Source of the DNA: Neoechinorhynchus agilis
Lineage: Eukaryota > Acanthocephala
DNA length: 64,000 nucleotides
Assembly (NCBI GenBank): GCA_051530055.1
Contig: CM121342.1
Location: forward strand, 12,462,001 to 12,526,000
Reading direction: 5' to 3'
Position numbers and translations under genes: made by a program. The notes beneath the pieces are model-generated. The model was given only the letters and a program-made list of their open reading frames with translations, ran no database searches and was not told the DNA's origin. Shown here piece after piece: positions 38,090 through 48,868 of the stretch. How positions within the stretch are numbered: the stretch's first letter is position 1; every line of letters starts with the position of its first letter.

Positions 38090-39025
38090 GATAGAAAACA
38101 AACATGGCTTCGTAATTACTTCTAACACATCGAAAGCCGTGGTTGAAGCACAGAACACTGCCCAATCGTTCAAAAAGTTAGAGGAGATCATGACGGTATT
38201 CGGCCAAAAGGTTGCAATTTTACGATGCGAACGGTGGGTATGGCTGTTGTATTAGCAATTAAACAAAGTCATCCGGATGTTGACCTTGAGTTTTTCGGTT
38301 ATATAAAACAAGGATAATTTGAACGCTCTTTGTTTTGCTCACCTCGGTCGTACACAACGGATCAACCAACCCGAAATGACCCAGCCTTCTAGGAGATTTA
38401 ACCAGCATGTTTATCCCATTGTAATGAAACATATGAGGAAGGCTGTAGAAAGTCAGCCTGAATACCAACAAAGATTAGACGAGCTCGTACGACAAATATA
38501 TATCGGTCAAAATATGTGCGTCACTGATCTTAAGACGTTTTTGCTTACTCTATTGAATCGGGCGTATTTTGGACAAGCTCGTAAAAAACAAAACGCTCAG
38601 CCTTACGCCGATAATATGCAACACCAAAGCGGACAACATAACTATTATGAGCCGCTCCCAGATTTAGGCCCCTTATGAATCGCCCACCGGCCCGCAATAT
38701 CAACAGCAACAATATTCGCCACCTTCGTATTATTCTCCATCTTATCAACAAACTAATCAACAGCAATGCGATCAACAGTCTCAAACGCGATATTTCCAGT
38801 ATCCGTATTCAAAATAGGGAGTCACTCCGCCGCCCCCTCCCACGAGGCCACCTATCAGATACCAACTTAGCGGACAACCTCCAATTGTTATTAGGTCATA
38901 TTCCAACCCAACATACAACAGACCGCCATCAATTGAATATGATGATCTTGATATTGTCCCAAATACAAGAAATAAATTTATTTTTGCGTGGGCCAACAAT
39001 AATACAGGCGGATTAATTAGTCCGT
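38090..39025 (+). pseudogene. Gln/Pro/Tyr-rich protein remnant
   Basis: Three frames in succession carry protein-like sequence: 38319-38678 (PSRRFNQHVYPIVMKHMRKA, YQQRLDELVRQIYIGQNM, VTDLKTFLLTLLNRAYFGQ), then a Gln/Tyr/Ser-rich run (YQQQQYSPPSYYSPSYQQ), a stop, then GVTPPPPPTRPP..YNRPPSIEYDD. The helical part loosely recalls the TAFH/NHR1 domain of TAF4 (helices followed by a Q-rich region), but I cannot confirm this. Either frameshifts or unresolved introns separate the parts. It lies between two retroelements, so a decayed or captured gene is likely. Confidence 0.4.
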
Positions 39026-39211
39026 GCGTTCATTAAAACCCACTTCAAAAGCTCACAAGTTTCTGTGATTGGTGTTATTCTGAAGACGACCGTTTTTCCT
39101 TTGACGGCCATAAGAACAGTGGATTATTTCACGTTCCGGTGGTCACCCCTCATTGATACGAGAGCGAAACTCGTGGTTGCGGCATTTTTACCTTTTTTTA
39201 CAGGATTTTTA

Positions 39212-39351
39212 TTTATTAAAATTTACAAGTTTTGGAAGGTAATGTTCTGTGTAGCCGCGGTTTTCCTCACGCTGGCAGCATTCCCTCGTTGGACTGTTTG
39301 GGAGATGTTTTGTTTAAGGGATGCTGTCGCACGCGGGTCCCTTTTCATCGC
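39212..39351 (-). mobile_element. 140-bp copy of the RLE-LINE 3' end
   Basis: Identical by eye to 40077-40216 and encodes the same C-terminal peptide (RDPRATASLKQNISQT, VQRGNAASVRKTAATQ) on the minus strand. A severely 5'-truncated insertion or a local duplicate of the LINE tail. Confidence 0.7.
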
Positions 39352-40076
39352 AAAAATTCTCTGCGATATTCGAATTGCGAAAATTCCGAAAGGAGATCTC
39401 ATTTCTTCGCTACTGATTAGCTGATTGAGCACACCGTTTAACCGTACCTTAAAAGATGGACGAAATCTATTGTCCTACCAAGGATTATTGACTGATACGA
39501 ATCACTGGCGATCCGAGATCAGGAGCATTCGTCCCAGCAAGCAAAATTGTTTTGTTAAAAACTTCTAACAAGTTGTTGATGTTACATGTTGTAGATTCCG
39601 ACTTGTGATGCCGTCAATGTGAAAGATCAATGAATATTTAAATCAAGAAAATAGCGATTATAATATAAAGGTTCTCATTAAGTTTATATGTGCAATACAA
39701 TCATTCATAATCACGTCACTTTTAGCGATTCCCTGCAACTTAAGCCGCATTCACGATCTTCACGCATTAATATTTGATTCGTATACATTTCTTGGAATTG
39801 AGTTGATCTGCTGTTTTGCTGAGAGAATTTAGAATTCTGCTTTTGAACATAAAAATCCGCAACAAGAAACCTTAAGCGTCCGTTGATGTTAAACTCCAAT
39901 CGCCTTATGGTCGCTATTTCACCTTTTAAAACAACAGACAGCAATCCGCTCAACATTGTCGATTTATAAGATGGCATATATTAATATATAGGGTTTGTCT
40001 ACTTGATCAAAATGAAGCAAAATCGCGGGTTTCTGTAATCAAAGTCAAGGTCTCAGATTCCTCGGTTTATCAACTT
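39352..40076. other. Segment between LINE tails, with a protein-like minus ORF
   Basis: 39711-39977 (-) encodes 88 residues (GEIATIRRLEFNINGRLRFL, VADFYVQKQNSKFSQQ, CGLSCRESLKVT) of ordinary protein composition with an ATG start. I do not recognise it; it might be a small host gene or exon. The remainder is AT-rich. Confidence 0.3.
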
Positions 40077-41240
40077 TTTATTAAAATTTACAAGTTTTGG
40101 AAGGTAATGTTCTGTGTAGCCGCGGTTTTCCTCACGCTGGCAGCATTCCCTCGTTGGACTGTTTGGGAGATGTTTTGTTTAAGGGATGCTGTCGCACGCG
40201 GGTCCCTTTTCATCGCTCTCGACCTCCTTGCTATACCTGAAACCAGCTGAAGTGCGGATTCTCCGAGGGCCCCGAACGTTTCGATCCCGAAAGGCACAAA
40301 ATATAAGCTCTCCTTCAGCTCAACGTATTTTGCCGCTTCAAGACGCTCTGCTGCGGTCGCTACAGCACCGGGGACTTTACTGGCTAAATCAGCGAACAAC
40401 CTTGGCCATGGTGTCGGTGCAGGTTGCATCCCATAAGAGGCACTTCCCTCGGCTTCAAGCGAAGACTGACACACTATCTGGGCGTTTACCACCAGACCTA
40501 CACAGATTGCTCGGCTCCAAGATGTTTGAAATGTTGATGGAGGTCAGGGCTCTACTCAGGATCGCGTTGGTTTCGGCATGTCTAGCGACCGTCCGGCTGA
40601 CCGAATGCATGATAGAGCATGTAATCTTTGGGAGTCTACTTGCGAGGCACAGCGACATTCGTATGGGAAGCAGATGGGGGCACCCAATCTCAGAGAAAGC
40701 TATCCGGAATGTTTCGTTGTCCAAAAGAGTCCCCAACTTTTCGGCCGGGATAGCTTTCAGCCCGGCGGCGGACTCCTTCGTAGAGCAAGCCATGTGTTGC
40801 GAACGCGACCTCTCGTCCAGTTGGTCTAGAAGTGATTTTTGAACCTTCTGCACCATCGGTAAGTCCCACGATGACTGCTTTTGGTACTTCTGGAGTATTG
40901 TTGCTTGTCCTACTTTAGGGGTCCACAAGGAGAGAGCATTATTAAAATGCTCTTCGTTAGACTCCGGATAGATCTTAAGGGAGTTCTCTCGACTAGCCGA
41001 AATCGAATAAAGAAAGGCCGGCAATGCGACGTCCTCCATGAGTCTGAGTCCTGAACCTCCGTAGTTGGAGGGTAACGTCACTTGTTTCTACGAGGAATGG
41101 TCGAAATCGATATTTACGATTTGGCTGAGCTTATTCCGAAGAAGATCATCCAGACTCGATAGATCATCCTTGCACGCGAAGGCGGGTGCAGATCTCAGTC
41201 TGTGCAAAACTTTGGGATGTAGAGGCAATTTTTAATCAAA
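40077..41240 (-). mobile_element. LINE with restriction-like endonuclease (RLE), 3' fragment 1
   Basis: Minus-strand frames give the region after the RT (LPLHPKVLHRLRSAPAFACK, SLPSNYGG-type GGSGLRLMEDVALPAFLYSI) and then the C-terminal endonuclease: FSEIGCPHLLP..CLASR, ARHAETNAILSRAL, EPSNLCRSGGKRPDSVSV, LAAASK-type Lys segment and YFVPFGIETFGALGES. The order (Cys/His knuckle, RPD, Lys) is that of the PD-(D/E)xK restriction-like endonuclease of R2/NeSL-type LINEs. Some cysteines of the knuckle are lost here; they are present in the copy at 51.4-52.5 kb. Frameshifted and 5'-truncated. Confidence 0.65.
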
Positions 41241-42780
41241 AAACGGCTTCGTGAGACTTTAGCTCTGAACATCTATCACATAGTTAAACGTTAAAAATCA
41301 TCAAGTGTTAAAGTGGCGTAATTTCATGCCGGTTAATAATTTAAACACGGCCACATATACACAATAAAAATTAATTTAACACGCACATTGTCCTTATTTT
41401 GATACATTTTATCGGAAATTCCGTAAGTCCATCCAAGTACAAGAACAAGAATGGGTGATGGATTAATCACAAGTCTGCCAGTTTTTCCCTGCTACCTTTA
41501 GAGCTAGAAATAGTTAGAAAAAACCCGCACAAATTCGTAAATTGCTTACGGAGAAGTGAGATTCAAAACGTGAGAAGGACGATGTTATCGAAGTTGATGG
41601 CGATACGCGAAAGTATATCTGTTGGAAATCTTCTTATAGGGTTAACCGCTAATCCTAAGAGCGAGCTGAACTTCAAGAAATGCACATTAAAAAAACTAAC
41701 AGGCAACCTGAAGAAGTCCGACGAGACGGATCAAGAAAGGCAGAGGCTTAGAAATTATTTTACAGAAACAAAGCGAGAATCCCAGTCTAAAAACAAGTCT
41801 TTCAAGTCGAGTAAATTGTAAATGAATGTACGAATAGTAATTTATTTAGAGAATTTAAATTCGGGTCTAACCCGTGCTTTTTTCCTTTTTGTATTTATAA
41901 AATCGATCATATTATTCACAGCCAAAAAATAATACATTGGAAAAGGATAATAAAGCGATGTTGATTGTAACGAAATTCATGTGGATGGCATTTTTTAAAG
42001 TAACCGTTCGTTTTGAACTTCGTTTGGTCACTATGATCATGTAGATTTTAAGGGAACGTTTTTAACTTCCTTGGTCGTTCAAATCCTTTTCCGTTAATCA
42101 ATTAAGACAGTCTAACTCGCTCAAATCATATATTAACCATAATTTATAACGTGATCCGTTTTTACCTCGTTCAGCGCGACAATCGACGCGTATCTGAGCG
42201 CTTATGTTCGTCAAATCTCGTCTTAGGATTTCAGCTTGTTTGGCGAGTGTAACTGCTGTTTCAATGGCTACAAGAAACTTTGTAGACAACAGCCTTTTCT
42301 CTATTTCATGGTATTTCCGGCAAAATTATGTTCCCCATTGTCATGGAGGGTCGGAAGTCGAATTGACATTTTATTGACAGACGGCTTCTCTTAACGATCT
42401 TTGAGATTTTGTTTCGCCAAAGTTGGTCTGTGGGCCTATGTCCGAAAAACCAATTCGTATTTCCATTCTGGCTCGCAGTCATTTCGTTTGAGTAAGTGTA
42501 TCTTGCATGGTCCGCTTGCTGAAGCGCTGAATAAGGGCATTTCTTGGATATTTTAATTGAATTTAAAAAGATGTAAAGAATTGATATTAAGAGCTAAAAT
42601 ACGCCTAAACTTTCCTTATCGAACGAAACTTTCATTTTGGGTTTGTCAGTCTTATTCCGTACTTTCCTTGAACGCTTTCTAATTCCCATCTTGGCTACTC
42701 GTTGTGTCGATCAATGTTAATTTTCTCGTAGAAGAAACTTCATTTATATCTTTGATTTCTAACGAACAAATTAGCAATTT
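41241..42780. other. AT-rich region with two short ORFs
   Basis: 41582-41821 (+, 79 codons, MLSKLMAIRESISVGNLLIG ... ERQRLRNYFTETKRESQSK) is charged and protein-like with a tidy ATG and stop; 42098-42289 (-, 63 codons) is similar. Either could be an exon or a small gene, but neither is recognised. I see no repeats. Confidence 0.3.
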
Positions 42781-43113
42781 TTGTCGATCGAATATCGAAC
42801 TTTTCGCAATTTTTTGCTCTTCATTGCTTTTTTCTTGAATTCTCTTCTAATACACAAGATGACAACTCGTTATATCTATCGATCCTACTGTTTCCGTTTA
42901 AGAAATTATCTTAAACCCGATGCCTTTCAACAAACGAACTATCACCTTTTTTATCAATCGAGTCTTACTTTTTGTGTTGTTTACTCATTGTTTGCCTTTT
43001 TATTGCACGTTTTGCGGGCACCCACATTGACCAGTCGTTTTGTCGATCACGCCATTTTCGATCGAAAATTATTATTTACATCCTGCCTATTTTTCCTACC
43101 CTACATATATTAG
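42781..43113 (+). CDS. Hydrophobic ORF, possible multi-span membrane protein exon
   Basis: 110 codons with at least three hydrophobic stretches (NFLLFIAFFLNSLLI, FCVVYSLFAFLLHVL, LLFTSCLFFLPYIY). A further frame at about 43160-43300 reads FVPLIVEAFIYAILVLFAIL then SSDPVLLIITK, another membrane-like segment after a possible TTCTAG acceptor, so a two-exon membrane protein of four or more spans is plausible. First codon of the frame is TTG; an internal ATG (HKMTTRYIYR) may be the start. Not recognised. It is convergent with the LRR gene to the right. Confidence 0.35.
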   Translation: MSIEYRTFRNFLLFIAFFLNSLLIHKMTTRYIYRSYCFRLRNYLKPDAFQQTNYHLFYQSSLTFCVVYSLFAFLLHVLRAPTLTSRFVDHAIFDRKLLFTSCLFFLPYIY

Positions 43114-43398
43114 GCTGTGAAAAATATCCTCAATAGCATTTGATATCTTCTAGCTGTTAAATTCGAATGCTTAGGTTTTTCTGTGTCACCTTTTGTGGCG
43201 AAGAATTTTGTTCCGTTGATTGTGGAAGCCTTTATCTATGCGATACTGGTGCTCTTTGCAATCTTGTCAAGTGATCCAGTTCTTTTGATCATTACAAAGT
43301 GAGTTAGTTTGAGGGATAAATAATCTGAAATGCTGCTAAACCTTCACGATATTTGTTAATAGTTTATTCTTTCTAAAATTGAAATTTAAATCAATTTA

Positions 43399-44838
43399 TC
43401 ATCTTCCAATGCCGAAATGAAAAAGTTTTGATATCGTGAAATTGCTATTTAAGGCTACAGCCTTTTTCAGCTCCTTTCTCGGTGAAACTCCGCTCGGAAA
43501 TTCCTCTTTTGGACGCTTCTCCACTATCCTTTTTCCCTTCCATTCGTACGGATAATTGATAGAGGGAATGAAGAAGGTTGAAAAATGATCAAGAAGAGAA
43601 TTAACAATTCCTTCATGAGACATTTGAGCTCGTGAACGCGTGGAATTTAAAAGGGCAAGATTTTCCTTGATTTTGGTATCGATCCACACAAAGGAGGTTT
43701 TGTCCAAAGAGATGAGAAAGCTTGAATAAAGTTTCCTAAGTGGTGGAAGTACAATATCGACGGACAATTTGTTTCCCGTAAGATTAAGAACGTTAAGATT
43801 TTCTAAGAATATAAAGGCATCATCCGGAATGGATTTGAGTTGGTTATTTGCAAGATCCAGGGATTGCAATCCTCGCCAGTGTGAGAAATCTGATTGCACT
43901 ATTTTTATGATCGAATTACTGGCCAGTGACATGATCCTAATAGTATTATTAGTAAGTTGACCTCCTCGAGGGAACACTTTCAAATGTCCATCAACAAATT
44001 TTAAGGTTTGTAGATTGTTAAGAGTATCATTCAACTTGGATGCATCATATCTGTGGTCAACTGAATTTTCAATAGTTATTGTTTCCATGCTTGAAATCTT
44101 CTGCAAAACTTGCATTCCATGATCAATCATAGATAGCAAAGAAATGTGAATTTCTTTAAGATTACCTAATTTAAGCCCTTGTTCAATATTCACTGCGAAA
44201 ATGTGATTGTCTAAAGCAGAAAGTATCTCTAAACTCTCAAAGCAACTTCTTGATGAGAACCGTAATATTTCAATCAGGTTTTGGTCGAGGTAAAGTTCTC
44301 TTAGTTTGCAAAAGTCAACAAGTTCATCCAAAGCACTCAAATGGTTTCTTCTAAGATCGAGTATTTCTAATTGAGGCAGCATCGTTCCCAATTTGTTGTC
44401 GAGATGGATGATATTGCTTTCCGTCAGATGGAGTTCCTTCGTTAGACATTCGTGATGCAGACTGATGTTCGGAATGTCCATCTGAGTCACGTACACTGCT
44501 TTCACGTTGCTAATAAAATCGATCGATTGGTAGAATGGAATAGCATTGTAATGTTTTACGAATAAGTAGGTTAAATTAGGAAATACGCGTTTTAAATTTA
44601 TTGGAATGTCGTCAATTGAAACTCCAGATAAGAATAGTACATAGACGTGAGCTTCGTCGACTCCATGAATTGCATCAGTTAAGTTTGGAAGTACATTACC
44701 GGAATTCGAACTACTAAAATCACAATTTATCATAATTATATCGGCTGTATTGTATATTATTTCACATTTGTCAACCGGTTTCCTATTCGACTGATTTAAG
44801 AATTCGAGAATAAAGAGAAGTTGTGAAACGGATAACAT
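43399..44838 (-). CDS. Leucine-rich-repeat protein, left-arm copy
   Basis: 479 residues from the ATG at 44838. Short hydrophobic N-terminus (MLSVSQLLFILEFLNQS) that may act as a signal peptide, then a Cys-containing cap (KCEIIYNTADIIMINCDF), then about ten LRRs: LEILDLRRNHLSALDEL, LRELYLDQNLIEIL, LQTLKFVDGHLKVFPRG, LQSLDLANNQLKSIPDDAF and LNVLNLTGNKLSVDI fit LxxLxLxxNxLxxL. There is no obvious C-terminal membrane span. Such secreted LRR proteins usually mediate binding outside the cell; the partner is unknown. An almost identical second copy starts at 62873 on the opposite strand, with the same 5' flank and satellite, so the gene is part of a large inverted duplication. Confidence 0.8.
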   Translation of the reverse strand: MLSVSQLLFILEFLNQSNRKPVDKCEIIYNTADIIMINCDFSSSNSGNVLPNLTDAIHGVDEAHVYVLFLSGVSIDDIPINLKRVFPNLTYLFVKHYNAIPFYQSIDFISNVKAVYVTQMDIPNISLHHECLTKELHLTESNIIHLDNKLGTMLPQLEILDLRRNHLSALDELVDFCKLRELYLDQNLIEILRFSSRSCFESLEILSALDNHIFAVNIEQGLKLGNLKEIHISLLSMIDHGMQVLQKISSMETITIENSVDHRYDASKLNDTLNNLQTLKFVDGHLKVFPRGGQLTNNTIRIMSLASNSIIKIVQSDFSHWRGLQSLDLANNQLKSIPDDAFIFLENLNVLNLTGNKLSVDIVLPPLRKLYSSFLISLDKTSFVWIDTKIKENLALLNSTRSRAQMSHEGIVNSLLDHFSTFFIPSINYPYEWKGKRIVEKRPKEEFPSGVSPRKELKKAVALNSNFTISKLFHFGIGR

Positions 44839-46410
44839 CTCCACGGTTACTTTTTAAGCTCTTACTAAACTCGCTTATGCGTTTTATATTGCAGTTTTTC
44901 TCAACGTCAAAGGTAAATGCAGACTTTCCACGGGTGAATTAAGCACAACTTATGCACAGAGTTGTGGTACGCGCCCTAAAACTCACAATATGACTTCCCG
45001 TGGTCTATGAATCTGTCAAATGAATACGTTGACTAAACCTAAAACGTATGGTTAGAACTTACTTTTCAGAGCTATGAAAATCCAAACCATCAATGCACCG
45101 CAAACAGGTAGTGACATCGCCGTGAAGTTTCAAGAAAGTCGTCTCTCACTCAAGCATGTAGACGCCGGCGAATTTCGGAGTCAATGGCAAGCCCACCGCT
45201 AACTCATCTGTTTGATCGAAGAACGTGATTTCGAATTCAAATGAGGTCATACTCGTGAACCGTTAAATTGGGGCAATGATTGGTGATTCGGCCCATAATT
45301 CAATCGTTTTAGACTGTGGGGCATTGGTTAAGAGAGCACTAACATCTACTGCGAACATTCTACATTGCTCGACGTTTAGTTTCTCGATTTGAACCGTAAA
45401 CGTTGGGCCGTACCTAATGTGCAATGTGGCCGTTGCAATGATTTAGGATTCGGCCGATAATTCAATCGTTTTAGACTTTGGGGCATTGATGAAGAGAGCA
45501 TTAACATCAACTACAGACATTCTATATCGCACGGCGTTTAATTCATCTATTTCACGCGCAAACGTTGGGCCGCACCAAATGTGCAATGTGACTATCTCAA
45601 GGATTCGTGATTCGGTCCATAATTCAATCGTTTTAGATTGTGGGGCATTGGTAAATAGAGCACTAACATCTACTGCGAATATTCTACATTGCTCGACGTT
45701 TAGTTTCTCGATTTAAACCGTAAACGTTGGGCCGTACCTAATGTGCAATGTGGTCGTTGCAATGATTTAGGATTCGGCCGATAATTAAATCGTTTTAGAC
45801 TTTGGGGCATTGATGAAGAGAGCATTAACATCAACTACAGACCTTCTATATTGCACGGCGTTTAATTCATCTATTTCACCCGCAAACGTTGGGCCGCCCT
45901 AAATGTGCAATGTGACTATCTCAAGGATTCGTGATTCGGTCCATAATTCAATCGTTTTAGACTGTGGGGCATTGGTAAAGAGAGCACTAACATCTACTGC
46001 GAACATTCTACATTGCTCGACGTTTAGTTTCTCGATTTAAACCGTAAACGTTGGGCCGTACCTAATGTGCAATGTGGCCGTTGCAATGATTTAGGATTTG
46101 GCCGATAATTCAATCGTTTTTGACTGTGGGGCATTGGTTAAGAGAACATTAACATCAACTGCATACATTCTATATTGCTCGACGTTTAGTTTCTCGATTT
46201 GAATCGTAAATTTAGGGCCGTACCTAATGTGCAATGTGGCTGTTGCAATGATTTAGGATTCGGCCGATAATTCAATCGTTTTAGACCGTGGGGCATTGAT
46301 GAAGATAGCATTAAACATCAAGTACAGACCTTCTATATTGAACGGCGTTTAATTAATCTATTTCACGCGCAAACGTTGGGCCGCCCTGAATGTGCAATGT
46401 GACTGTCTCA
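43711..46410 (-). repeat. Left arm of large inverted duplication
   Basis: Mirror image of 59440-64000: LRR gene, about 400 bp of shared 5' flank, then the satellite. LRR coding identity is about 99% (roughly 12 differences in 1128 bp by direct comparison). The satellite part is shorter here (7 units against 19). The duplication probably extends left of 43711, but the right copy runs out of the window. Confidence 0.85.
45285..46410 (-). repeat. 162-bp satellite array, left arm (7 units)
   Basis: The word GGGGCATTG recurs every 162 bp exactly (about 45320, 45482, 45644, 45806, 45968, 46130, 46292). Two monomer types largely alternate (ACTGTGGGGCATTGGTTAAG against ACTTTGGGGCATTGATGAAG), so the higher-order unit is about 324 bp. 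The array ends abruptly against LINE-B. Confidence 0.9.
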
Positions 46411-46417
46411 ACGATCT

Positions 46418-48868
46418 CCGGTTATTAAGGAAAGATTGGGCTTGGGGAAAGAAAGATTTTTGGTAGAGGGTGGTACGAGCGAGCGGGATGAAAAAGGTTG
46501 GGGTTACGGGTGTTTACGAAGGAAGAGTATTTAGAGATGAAGGAAGAAAATTGTGGAAGTGGTTGGAGTAGACGGAGGGCGTTTTTGGGGAAAATGGAGT
46601 GGAGGTGGGCGTCGAGGGGAGGGAGTGAAGTCCCGCTTATTCTAGCTGCTCTATTGTGGAAGGTATCGAGGGAATGGAGAGCATTGACGGAAAGGGAGAG
46701 GAAAGTGGGGACAGCGTATGTAAGGATAGGAAGCATGACAGAAAGATAAAGTGAGCAGGGTGTTTAGGGGATACGCCGAGACGCCGGAGGAGTTTGAGAA
46801 GGTAAAGACGAGGGCTTGCTTTTGAGAAGGTAAATGAAATGTGGGCATCCCATTTAAGGTTTTCTTGGAAAGTCATGCCCAGTATTCGGAGAGAAGTGGA
46901 GCGTTGGGTGGGGAGAGGGAGAGGCGCAGGGATAAGATTGCGCTTGGAGATGTGGGGGACAAGCTCAAAAGATTTGGATAAATTTAGGGAGAGGTTTAGG
47001 GTGGAGGGCGAGGAAATGAGATGGTTGATCTCGTCCATGGTTGTGGAGAGGGAGCGAGAGGGAGATGCGATGGTAATGACTGTGTGTCATCCGTGTAAAG
47101 AAAATATTTGGTAGAGGGAGCAAGGGGATGGAGGTCATTTAGAAAAATGCCAATGAGAAGAGGGGAAAGTACGGCGCCTTGGGGGACCCCTTTAAATATG
47201 GGCAGAGAGGAAGAACATGGAGCTCCACATTGGATATATTGTTCGCGGTTGGAGCGGAAAGAGGAAATCCAAGCGACTCAAACGCTCTGGAAATATCCAG
47301 TTGCACGAGACCGGCGGTTGATGCTAGACTGGAATTAAAGCTGCGTACAAGATGCAGAGGAGAACATTTTACGGAAGAAGGGAAGTAGGAGGGTTTTAAA
47401 ACATTTTTCTAAGATTTTTGAGAAAGGTGAGAGGATAGAGATGGGACGAAAGGATGTGGGGGAAATCGGCTTGTCGTTTTTGGGTAGGGGCACGACACGG
47501 GCTTCCATAAGACACGATGGCAAAGAGCTCAGTAGAAAGCTAAGGTTCGTTATGTGCATTAGAGTATCGATAAGTTCCGGGATGGTGAGACGAATGGTCC
47601 AATTTGGGATAGTCGAATTATAGGAAGATTTGCGGGACAGGCGTTTTAGGATCCCTAGGATTTCGAGAGGGGAAACTAAGAAAGGGCATGTATGAATGGG
47701 CGGATCAGAAGGTGAGAAGGGAGGTTGGGACCGTGGAGAGGTTTTTATTCATGGTGTTGAGGATTGAGAGGAGATCAGATTTGGGGAGAGATGCGAAACA
47801 GGTGGATCTAACAAGACCAGTGACATTTTTTATTTCACGCCACCAGTTTCGATAGGGGGCGGACGAAAGACGAGATGAGAATAATAATTTGCGGGCTATA
47901 CGGATTCGTTTTGTCAGTGTGGAGTGGAGGGAGGGGTAAGCAGGATTATCTGACCGGAAAGCTTTGGTGACCTGGATTTGAAGGGTTTTTAGAAAAGGCG
48001 AGAACCATGGAGGGTCGCGGTTCGAGATTCGTATTGTTTTGCGAGGAAAGGAGACCTTCATCGCAAATTCTATTAGATTTAACAAAGAGCCCATTGCAAT
48101 CGAGGGGTCGGGCCAAAGATGATAGAGCGGTTTTGCGCGATAAGAGAATTGACACATGCGGCAAATGCGTGGGTATGATGATCACGCTTATCCCAGACAA
48201 CGTAGGGATAGAAAAAGGAACGTTTTTGAGGTGATGTGGGGGAGAGAAGGATGGAACAATGGTCAGACGAGGCGATCGGGGGAAGTTCGGTAGTGCACGA
48301 TTATTGCCTGATGTTTGAGAAAATTTGATCAAGGCGACAGGAGAAGCGTGTAGGGAAGGTAACGAGTTGGGAGAGACAAGAGAGCGAGTGCGGGATCGGT
48401 AGTTTGTTAAAATCGCCCAACATGATGAAGTGATCGGGGGCAGTGGAAAGTAGGTCAGTAAATAGGTGGTCTATTTGTTGAAGTGTGTTGGGGATGTTTG
48501 AGGAAGGAGGGTGATAAAGGCCAGCGATAGAAATCTCACGTTGGCCATTGCAGAGGGGGAGATAAAGTTGGATGTGAAGCCATTCAGCATCGTCGGAGAT
48601 GAAAAGGTAGGGTGAAGAGCAATGGTAAGGGAGAGAGGCGCGGATGAAGATCGATATGATTCCCCCGCTTCGGAAGTCCCTTGTAGGGTGAATAGCTTGA
48701 AAGTTTGAAAGGAAGGCAGATAATTTGCTATGGGGTGAGAGCCATGTTTCCGTGATTACAAGGATGTCGACGTTGCAAGAAGAGGCAACTATATGGAGCT
48801 CATCCAGTTTGGGGAGGATGCTGCGGATGTTAGAATAAAAGATTATTGGAAAGGGATAAGCCACTTAC
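46418..48868 (-). mobile_element. LINE family B (Jockey/CR1-like), decayed
   Basis: On the minus strand, from the right: an endonuclease (IIFYSNIRSILPKLDEL, VITETWLSP, GGIISIFIR, IAGLYHPPSSNIP, IMLGDFNKLPIP), an inter-domain stretch (PPWFSPFLKTLQIQVTKAF), an RT start (LPKNDKPISPTSFRPISILS) and a C-terminal part (LGMTFQENLKWDAHIS, GVSPKHP.., LPILTYAVPTFLSLS). The RT catalytic centre is not visible and frames change several times, so the copy is dead. It abuts satellite at its 3' end and a Gypsy fragment at its 5' end. Confidence 0.8.

Noticed and set aside
45270-46410. CRISPR-like array
   Set aside because: Units are contiguous 162-bp satellite monomers with no unique spacers, in a eukaryotic setting.
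46839-47388. Plus-strand ORFs rich in Arg/Glu/Gly opposite LINE-B
   Set aside because: Antisense of the Ser/Pro/Leu-rich LINE-B frames.
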